Positions 33,003 to 38,155 of a stretch of 38,155 bases of DNA are shown piece after piece. The DNA comes from Bacillota bacterium (GTDB lineage Bacteria > Bacillota > Desulfitobacteriia > Desulfitobacteriales > Desulfitobacteriaceae): assembly GCA_021811425.1 (NCBI GenBank), contig JAJZPA010000008.1:1-38155 (forward strand), written 5' to 3'. The translations under genes and the position numbers were made by a program. The notes beneath the pieces were generated by a model, which was not told where the DNA came from, did no database searches, and saw only the letters and a list, made by a program, of their open reading frames with translations. Position 1 is the stretch's first letter. Each line of letters opens with the position of its first letter.

Positions 33003-33917
33003 ATGCTCGCGGATAAGGCTCTAGATTGGTTTCGCGGACTGCAAATGGCGCAAAATCGTTCATCACATACCGTCAAGGCCTATCAGTCCGATCTTCTGCA
33101 GTTTCTTGATTTTGCGGCTTCGGTTCAGGGCCTTGAGCCAGAAGCCCTCGATGTGTGCTCGATTGATGTGCAGTCGGTGCGTAGTTTTTTGGCGAATCTG
33201 GCTGAAAAAGGCCTTGCTCGCAAAAGCATGGCTCGTAAGCTGGCGGCACTGCGCACCTTTTTTAAGTTTCTGGTGCGGGAAGGTGTCGTAGCGGCCAACC
33301 CAGTTAAAAGGGTAGCGAGCCCAAAATTGGGCCGCAAGCTCCCCGATTTCTTATATTGGCAGGATGTAGAGAAACTCCTTAACACCACAGATACTGAGAG
33401 TCTTTTGGGGCTTCGGGATCAGGCGGTTTTGGAGGTTTTATATGGTTCTGGGCTTAGAGTGAGTGAACTGGTGCAGTTGAATCGTCCAGACATTGACCAA
33501 GGCGCTCTACTCCTGCGGGTGCGGGGAAAAGGGATGAAAGAAAGAGTGGTTCCGTGCACACGTCCGGCCCTGACCGCACTCGGGAAATATCTGAGCGCAC
33601 GCCAGGACAACAACCCGGCGGTCTTCCTTAACCGTAGCGGTTCGCGTCTCACAGAACGCTCGGTACGCCGTATCTTAGACAAGCTCGTGGCCAAGGCTAG
33701 TTTGGAGCAACATGTTCACCCACACATGCTGAGGCATTCATTCGCAACCCATCTCCTGGATCGCGGGGCCGATCTGCGCTCAGTTCAGGAACTTCTCGGG
33801 CATGAGAAACTTTCTTCGACCCAGATCTATACACATCTGACGCGCGCGCGACTGAAGGAAGTTTACCGAGAGGCGCATCCCAGAGCCCGTTTGCCCCGTG
33901 ATCAAGAGCAGGAATGA
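33003..33917 (+). CDS. xerC: Tyrosine recombinase XerC
   Basis: A 304-residue site-specific recombinase (CodV in Bacillus) that resolves chromosome dimers at dif. The N-terminal SAM-like core-binding domain spans about residues 1-95. The catalytic set is complete: Arg152 (GSGLRVSEL), Lys176 (RGKGMKE), His241 and Arg244 (HMLRHSFATHLL), His267 (GHEKLSSTQ) and the Tyr276 nucleophile (IYTHLT). It belongs to the same unit as trmFO. No dif-like site was identified in the window. Confidence 0.95.
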   Translation: MLADKALDWFRGLQMAQNRSSHTVKAYQSDLLQFLDFAASVQGLEPEALDVCSIDVQSVRSFLANLAEKGLARKSMARKLAALRTFFKFLVREGVVAANPVKRVASPKLGRKLPDFLYWQDVEKLLNTTDTESLLGLRDQAVLEVLYGSGLRVSELVQLNRPDIDQGALLLRVRGKGMKERVVPCTRPALTALGKYLSARQDNNPAVFLNRSGSRLTERSVRRILDKLVAKASLEQHVHPHMLRHSFATHLLDRGADLRSVQELLGHEKLSSTQIYTHLTRARLKEVYREAHPRARLPRDQEQE

Positions 33918-33983
33918 GAATGAAATTGAGTTCAAAAATGAATGTTTTGTTAATTTCTTATTAAGTTTTTGCAAAAAGCCGTT

Positions 33984-33997
33984 AATTGTGTACAATT
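33984..33997. promoter_or_regulatory. Operator-like palindrome upstream of the hslV promoter
   Basis: AATTGT-GT-ACAATT is a perfect inverted repeat ending four bases before the -35 box of the hslV promoter. A second short palindrome, TTTTTGCAAAAA, lies at 33966-33977. The binding factor is unknown. Confidence 0.45.
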
Positions 33998-34001
33998 CCT
34001 C

Positions 34002-34030
34002 TTGACTCTTGAGCGAATACCCAATATAAT
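34002..34030 (+). promoter_or_regulatory. Promoter of hslV-hslU-codY
   Basis: TTGACT (34002-34007) and TATAAT (34025-34030) with a 17-base spacer. Transcription should start near 34037, just before the ribosome site of hslV. Confidence 0.88.
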
Positions 34031-34052
34031 CCCGTTGAAAGGAGGGCTTTTC

Positions 34053-34583
34053 GTGTTTCATGGAACCACCATTGTGGCGGTTAAAAGAGGGGATAAGGTT
34101 GCGATGGCCGGCGATGGACAGGTAACATTCGGCCAAGCAACCATCATGAAACATGGAGCCCGCAAGGTGCGTCGTCTGTTTCACGGACAGGTTGTGGCAG
34201 GCTTTGCCGGATCTGTGGCTGATGCCTTTACGCTCTTCGATAAGTTTGAACAGAGACTGGAAGAGTACCACGGGAATTTGACGCGCGCGGCGGTGGAGCT
34301 GGCGAAAGAGTGGCGAACGGATCGCATGCTGAAGAATCTCGAAGCTTTGCTTTTAGTGGCTGATCGGGAAAATCTCCTGCTTATCTCGGGTTCCGGAGAG
34401 GTGATTGAGCCAGATGACGGGATTGCTGCGATTGGTTCCGGTGGGAATTATGCCTTGGCTGCTGCCCGCGCCTTGGCCGAACACACGGACTTGTCGCCGG
34501 GCGTACTGGTGCAGGAAGCGATGCAAATAGCTGCCTCGATTTGTGTCTATACCAATAGCCATATCACCATGGAGGAATTGTAA
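34053..34583 (+). CDS. hslV: ATP-dependent protease peptidase subunit HslV
   Basis: A 176-residue proteasome-like threonine peptidase (ClpQ/CodW) that works with Hsl[28 protein letters not shown] and the [14 protein letters not shown] segment are diagnostic. AAAGGAGGG at 34038-34046 selects the GTG at 34053; the upstream in-frame extension to 33969 covers the promoter and is not coding. The Thr aligned with the E. coli catalytic Thr1 is residue 5 here, after MFHG, so maturation or a different nucleophile arrangement is needed. hslU follows after three bases. Confidence 0.95.
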   Translation: MFHGTTIVAVKRGDKVAMAGDGQVTFGQATIMKHGARKVRRLFHGQVVAGFAGSVADAFTLFDKFEQRLEEYHGNLTRAAVELAKEWRTDRMLKNLEALLLVADRENLLLISGSGEVIEPDDGIAAIGSGGNYALAAARALAEHTDLSPGVLVQEAMQIAASICVYTNSHITMEEL

Positions 34584-34586
34584 GGC

Positions 34587-35966
34587 ATGGAACAGTTGAC
34601 ACCGCGTGAGATTGTCCGTGAATTGGATCGTTATATTGTCGGTCAAAAAGCAGCAAAACGTTCTGTGGCCATTGCTTTGCGCAACCGCTATCGTCGCTTG
34701 AAACTGCCGGAGGAGATGCAAGAGGAAGTTTTACCGAAAAATATTCTCATGATCGGCCCCACAGGGGTCGGTAAAACGGAAATCGCTCGGCGTTTGGCCC
34801 GCTTAGCCAAGGCCCCGTTCATCAAGGTGGAGGCCACTAAGTTTACCGAGGTTGGGTATGTGGGCCGGGACGTGGAATCCATTATCCGCGACCTGATGGA
34901 AAGCGCCTTGCGCATGGTGAAAGCGGAGCGCATAGAACAAGTGGAATCGCAGGCTGCAATGAATGCTGAGAGACGCCTTGTGACGCTTTTGGTTCCGGGA
35001 AAACACAGGGATAGTTCGAACTTTAACCCATTCCAAGCATTATTCGGCGGGCAAGCCCCGGAACAAGAGGAAGTGAAGTCAAATCCGGACTTGGAACGGG
35101 AGCGAGAAATAGTGGCAGAACGCTTGCGCCGAGGGGAACTTGAAGCCCAGGTGATCGAAGTCGAAATCGAGGAGAATTCCTCCCTCACCGATATGCTCGG
35201 TGGCAATGGCCTGGAACTTGGCCTCAATCTCCAAGACATGATGGCGGGGATGTTGCCGAAACGGCGGAAAAAGCGCAAGGTCACGGTACGGGAGGCCCGC
35301 AAGATTTTGACTCAGGAAGAGGCGCAAAATCTCATTGACCATGATGATGCGGTTCAGGAGGCGATCCGGCGAACCGAGCAAGAAGGCATGGTCTTCCTGG
35401 ATGAGATCGATAAGATTGCAGGCCGGGAAGGAAACGGTCCGGACGTTTCCCGAGGCGGAGTGCAGCGAGACATCTTGCCCATTGTCGAAGGGTCGACCAT
35501 CAATACGAAATATGGCCCGGTTAAGACGGATCACATTCTCTTTCTCGCGGCAGGGGCTTTCCATGTGAGCAAACCGTCAGATTTGATTCCGGAGTTGCAA
35601 GGGCGTTTTCCGATTCGGGTTGAGCTGGAATCGTTGAGTGTCGAAGATTTCAAGCGTATTCTGACTGAACCCCAGTCTTCGCTGATTAAACAATATAGTG
35701 CGCTCTTGGAAACGGAAGGAATAACGGTTAAATTTACTGAGAATGCTATTGATGAGATTGCTGAGGTCGCTTTTACGGTAAACTCGACGACAGAAAACAT
35801 TGGAGCCCGGCGCTTGCATACAATTGTGGAGAAGGTTCTCGAAGAGCTTTCTTTTGAAGCTTCTGAGTTGCCGGAAGATTATACGGTGACGGTAAACCGG
35901 GAGTATGTCCAGCATCGCTTAGGCGATGTGGTGAAGAACCAAGACTTATCTCGCTACATTCTATAA
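34587..35966 (+). CDS. hslU: ATP-dependent protease ATPase subunit HslU
   Basis: A 459-residue AAA+ unfoldase (ClpY/CodX) that feeds HslV. Walker [10 protein letters not shown] is near residues 57-65, the pore loop is in [12 protein letters not shown], and Walker B is [11 protein letters not shown] near residues 268-278. Between them lies the inserted I-domain with [11 protein letters not shown]. Sensor and arginine-finger region [12 protein letters not shown] and the C-terminal end LSRYIL, which docks on HslV, are present. It forms an operon with hslV and codY. Confidence 0.97.
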   Translation: MEQLTPREIVRELDRYIVGQKAAKRSVAIALRNRYRRLKLPEEMQEEVLPKNILMIGPTGVGKTEIARRLARLAKAPFIKVEATKFTEVGYVGRDVESIIRDLMESALRMVKAERIEQVESQAAMNAERRLVTLLVPGKHRDSSNFNPFQALFGGQAPEQEEVKSNPDLEREREIVAERLRRGELEAQVIEVEIEENSSLTDMLGGNGLELGLNLQDMMAGMLPKRRKKRKVTVREARKILTQEEAQNLIDHDDAVQEAIRRTEQEGMVFLDEIDKIAGREGNGPDVSRGGVQRDILPIVEGSTINTKYGPVKTDHILFLAAGAFHVSKPSDLIPELQGRFPIRVELESLSVEDFKRILTEPQSSLIKQYSALLETEGITVKFTENAIDEIAEVAFTVNSTTENIGARRLHTIVEKVLEELSFEASELPEDYTVTVNREYVQHRLGDVVKNQDLSRYIL

Positions 35967-35992
35967 TCTTAATTTTAAGGAGGAACTCAACA

Positions 35993-36784
35993 GTGAAATC
36001 CCTGTTAGACAAGACTCGTACCATTAATCGGCTGATCCAACGTGCTGCCGGGCATCCGGTAGATTTTGAGGAGATGGCCAAAGTGTTAAGCCTGGCGGTG
36101 GAAGCCAACTGTTATATTGTTGGCCGCCGGGGAAAAATTCTCGGGTATAGTTTTATGAATGATTTTACCTGTGGTACCATGGAAGATATCGTCGTCCATT
36201 CTGAGCGTTTTCCTGAAAGCTATAATGAAGGCCTAATGAAGGTCATGGACACGACAGCTAATTCAACCCAGGTTGCTAATGGCTGTGTGTTTAATGACAA
36301 AATACGCTGCCACTTTAACAATAAAATCACCACGGTGGTTCCTATTATGGGTGGCGGAGAACGGGTTGGTACGCTCGTGCTCGCGAAATTCGACCAGGAT
36401 TTCACGGATGGAGACTTGGTTTTGGCCGAATACGGTGCCACGGTGGTTGGGATGGAGATCCTTAGGGTCAAAGCCGAGCGGGCTGAAGAAGAGGCCCGAA
36501 AAAAGGCAGCCGTGCAAATCGCGGTTGGAACCCTCTCCTACTCGGAACTGGAAGCAGTCGAGCATATCTTCGCTGAACTCGGAGGGGGAGAAGGACTCTT
36601 GGTCGCGAGCAAGATCGCGGATCGGGTTGGAATTACGCGTTCTGTGATTGTCAATGCTCTGCGCAAGTTTGAATCAGCAGGTGTGATTGAATCTAAATCT
36701 CTCGGTATGAAAGGAACGTATATCCGCGTTTTGAACGATTATCTTCTCGACGAACTGGATAAGCATACCAAGCATAACGCTTAG
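35993..36784 (+). CDS. codY: GTP-sensing transcriptional pleiotropic repressor CodY
   Basis: A 263-residue global regulator that senses GTP and branched-chain amino acids. The N-terminal GAF domain (about residues 1-155) includes [13 protein letters not shown] and [16 protein letters not shown]. The C-terminal winged helix-turn-helix includes [41 protein letters not shown]-type sequence near residues 203-243. The start is GTG at 35993 with AAGGAGG at 35978-35984. GTP responsiveness links it logically to the purine genes in the window, but I found no good CodY box (AATTTTCWGAAAATT) upstream of them. Confidence 0.97.
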   Translation: MKSLLDKTRTINRLIQRAAGHPVDFEEMAKVLSLAVEANCYIVGRRGKILGYSFMNDFTCGTMEDIVVHSERFPESYNEGLMKVMDTTANSTQVANGCVFNDKIRCHFNNKITTVVPIMGGGERVGTLVLAKFDQDFTDGDLVLAEYGATVVGMEILRVKAERAEEEARKKAAVQIAVGTLSYSELEAVEHIFAELGGGEGLLVASKIADRVGITRSVIVNALRKFESAGVIESKSLGMKGTYIRVLNDYLLDELDKHTKHNA

Positions 36785-36839
36785 GTCATCAAGCTCTAGA
36801 CGAAGGCCGCAGAGGCACTGTGAAAAGGTCGACATTGTC

Positions 36840-36868
36840 TTGCATTAGTCTTTAGAGTGTGATATCCT
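36840..36868 (+). promoter_or_regulatory. Promoter of rpsB
   Basis: TTGCAT (36840-36845) and TATCCT (36863-36868) with a 17-base spacer, predicting a start near 36875 and a ~115-base leader. Confidence 0.6.
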
Positions 36869-36875
36869 ATGCGCA

Positions 36876-36956
36876 GTGTGATTTAACGACACACGCAGTG
36901 GGAGCCGAAATGCCGGTCCTTAAGGAACTTGAGGGGTTTTTCGCGATGAACCTGCG
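36876..36956 (+). promoter_or_regulatory. Structured rpsB leader
   Basis: GTGTG (36876-36880) pairs with CACAC (36890-36894) as a 5' hairpin. CGCAG (36894-36898) and CTGCG (36952-36956) can close a ~60-base domain with further pairing inside. This is the kind of leader where ribosomal proteins autoregulate their mRNA, but I do not recognise a named family. Confidence 0.4.
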
Positions 36957-36989
36957 GAGGAAAAAAACAAAGAGAGGAGGTGCAACACA

Positions 36990-37718
36990 ATGGCTGTTAT
37001 TTCCATGAAGCAATTGCTGGAAGCCGGTGTTCACTTCGGTCATCAAACACGTCGCTGGAATCCTAAGATGGCTCGCTATATTTTTACAGAACGCAATGGT
37101 ATTTATATCATTGACCTGCAAAAGACCGTAAAAAAGGTAGATGAAGCCTACAATTTTGCGCGTAATCTCGCTGCCGAAGGCGGAAGTCTGCTGTTTGTCG
37201 GCACCAAAAAACAGGCTCAGGAGTCTGTGAAAGAAGAAGCCGAGCGCTGTGGTATGTATTTTGTCAATGAAAGATGGCTTGGCGGCATGCTGACAAATTT
37301 CCAAACGATCCAGAAGCGGGTTGACCGCTTGCGGGCGTTGGAACGCATGGAGGCTGAAGGGGTGTTCGAAGTCCTGCCGAAGAAGGAAGTCGCCAATCTG
37401 CGCCATGAAATGGGCAAGTTGGAACGCTTTCTTGGCGGAATTAAGAATATGAAAAAGCTTCCGAGTGCCTTGTTTATTGTGGATCCACGTAAAGAGCGCA
37501 TCGCTGTGGCTGAAGCTCGTACGCTTCAGATTCCGATCATCGGGATTGTTGATACAAACTGTGATCCTGATGAAATCGATGTGGTTATTCCGGCTAATGA
37601 TGATGCGATTCGTGCAGTGAAGCTTCTGACTTCGAAAATGGCGGATGCGATTATCGAGGGACAGCAAGGGAGCTTGGATAATGCCGAAGAGGCTGAAGAG
37701 GCGGTCATGGCTGAGTAA
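36990..37718 (+). CDS. rpsB: 30S ribosomal protein S2
   Basis: A 242-residue S2 protein. [27 protein letters not shown] at the start, [14 protein letters not shown] in the middle and the [26 protein letters not shown] segment are highly conserved. It binds the 30S head and platform junction late in assembly. The last ~15 residues are acidic ([10 protein letters not shown]). AGAGGAGG precedes the ATG. It is followed by tsf, the usual pair. Confidence 0.98.
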   Translation: MAVISMKQLLEAGVHFGHQTRRWNPKMARYIFTERNGIYIIDLQKTVKKVDEAYNFARNLAAEGGSLLFVGTKKQAQESVKEEAERCGMYFVNERWLGGMLTNFQTIQKRVDRLRALERMEAEGVFEVLPKKEVANLRHEMGKLERFLGGIKNMKKLPSALFIVDPRKERIAVAEARTLQIPIIGIVDTNCDPDEIDVVIPANDDAIRAVKLLTSKMADAIIEGQQGSLDNAEEAEEAVMAE

Positions 37719-37727
37719 ATAACACGA

Positions 37728-37785
37728 GGCAGGGTGAAGAGGGGTAAGTTTTACGCTCCCCCTGTTGCATCCTGTCTTTTTCTTT
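37728..37785 (+). terminator. Terminator/attenuator hairpin between rpsB and tsf
   Basis: GGCAGG (37728-37733) pairs with CCTGTC (37771-37776, one G-U) and GGGG (37741-37744) with CCCC (37758-37761 region), followed by TTTTTCTTT. It may partially terminate transcription after rpsB so that S2 and EF-Ts are made in different amounts. Confidence 0.6.
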
Positions 37786-37845
37786 AGTAATATGGGCTTC
37801 CAGGGATGTGGAGCCTGTTGAAGATGGGTTTGGAGGGTTTATAGA

Positions 37846-38155
37846 ATGGCAGAAATTAGTGCAGCCCAAGTGAAGGAACTGCGGGAAAGAACTGGCGCAG
37901 GAATGATGGATTGCAAGAAGGCCTTAGCTGCGTGTGAGGGGGATATGGACAAAGCCATCGATTTGCTCCGTGAAAAGGGGTTGGCTGCGGCCGCAAAAAA
38001 AGAGGGCCGGATCGCGGCGGAAGGTATGGTAGAATCTTATATTCATGGCGGCGGCCGGATAGGCGTTTTGCTCGAAGTGAACTGTGAGACAGACTTTGTG
38101 GCTCGGGGTGAAGAGTTTAGGCTTTTCGTCAAAGACATTGCGATGCAGATTGCAG
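37846..38155 (+). CDS. tsf: Elongation factor Ts (partial, 5' end)
   Basis: The first 103 codons are present; the gene runs off the right edge. [19 protein letters not shown] is the N-terminal UBA-like domain with the conserved TGAGMMDCK, and [21 protein letters not shown] is the diagnostic core motif that contacts EF-Tu. EF-Ts recycles EF-Tu-GDP. TGGAGGG at 37831-37837 sets the start. Confidence 0.98.
   Translation, partial: MAEISAAQVKELRERTGAGMMDCKKALAACEGDMDKAIDLLREKGLAAAAKKEGRIAAEGMVESYIHGGGRIGVLLEVNCETDFVARGEEFRLFVKDIAMQIA

Noticed and set aside
36867-37667. 266-residue minus-strand open frame opposite rpsB
   Set aside because: It mirrors a conserved ribosomal protein gene and has no ribosome site or family resemblance.

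Overview
The window reads as chromosome of a spore-forming, low-to-mid GC Firmicute, most likely an anaerobic Clostridia member of the Desulfitobacterium/Desulfosporosinus type. This placement is inferred. It rests on an alpha/beta-type spore protein gene, a T-box leader, a purine riboswitch, a multi-subunit molybdenum hydroxylase, and the Firmicutes gene order dprA-topA-trmFO-xerC-hslV-hslU-codY-rpsB-tsf. Almost everything is on the + strand; the only minus-strand gene I support is the small spore protein. No tRNA, rRNA, CRISPR array, prophage or IS element was seen.

Region 1 (1-16.9 kb) is a purine salvage/catabolism block. It begins with molybdenum-hydroxylase maturation genes (end of an XdhC-type gene, an XdhC/CoxI N-domain gene, a YqeB-type gene) and a chemoreceptor. 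A guanine-class purine riboswitch follows, ahead of a four-subunit xanthine-dehydrogenase-type enzyme (FAD, 2Fe-2S and two half-size molybdopterin polypeptides) and an AzgA-type purine permease. Then come an MtaD/guanine-deaminase-like amidohydrolase, adenine deaminase, and a BmpA/NupABC-type nucleoside ABC importer. Together these could import nucleosides and bases, deaminate adenine and guanine, and hydroxylate hypoxanthine/xanthine. The riboswitch layout predicts an ON switch: the terminator is built from the aptamer's own J2/3-P3-L3 strand.

Region 2 (16.9-20.3 kb) holds a dispersed palindromic repeat, a DUF815 ATPase, an Hsp20 chaperone, an NlpC/P60 cell-wall hydrolase and the spore protein.

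Region 3 (20.4-24.4 kb) is a serine-biosynthesis unit. A strong promoter drives a T-box leader with two antiterminator/terminator modules but room for only one Stem I. It is followed by a class V aminotransferase, SerA and a histidine phosphatase that could serve as the phosphoserine phosphatase.

Region 4 (24.4-28.2 kb) has an endonuclease IV-like TIM-barrel protein, a DUF3786 protein, and the end-joining pair Ku and LigD polymerase domain.

Region 5 (28.2-38.2 kb) is housekeeping: dprA, topA, trmFO, xerC, hslV, hslU, codY, rpsB and the start of tsf, with several readable promoters and a structured rpsB leader.

Start codons were chosen by Shine-Dalgarno spacing; several real starts lie inside longer open frames. 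All family assignments come from reading motifs, not from database searches.
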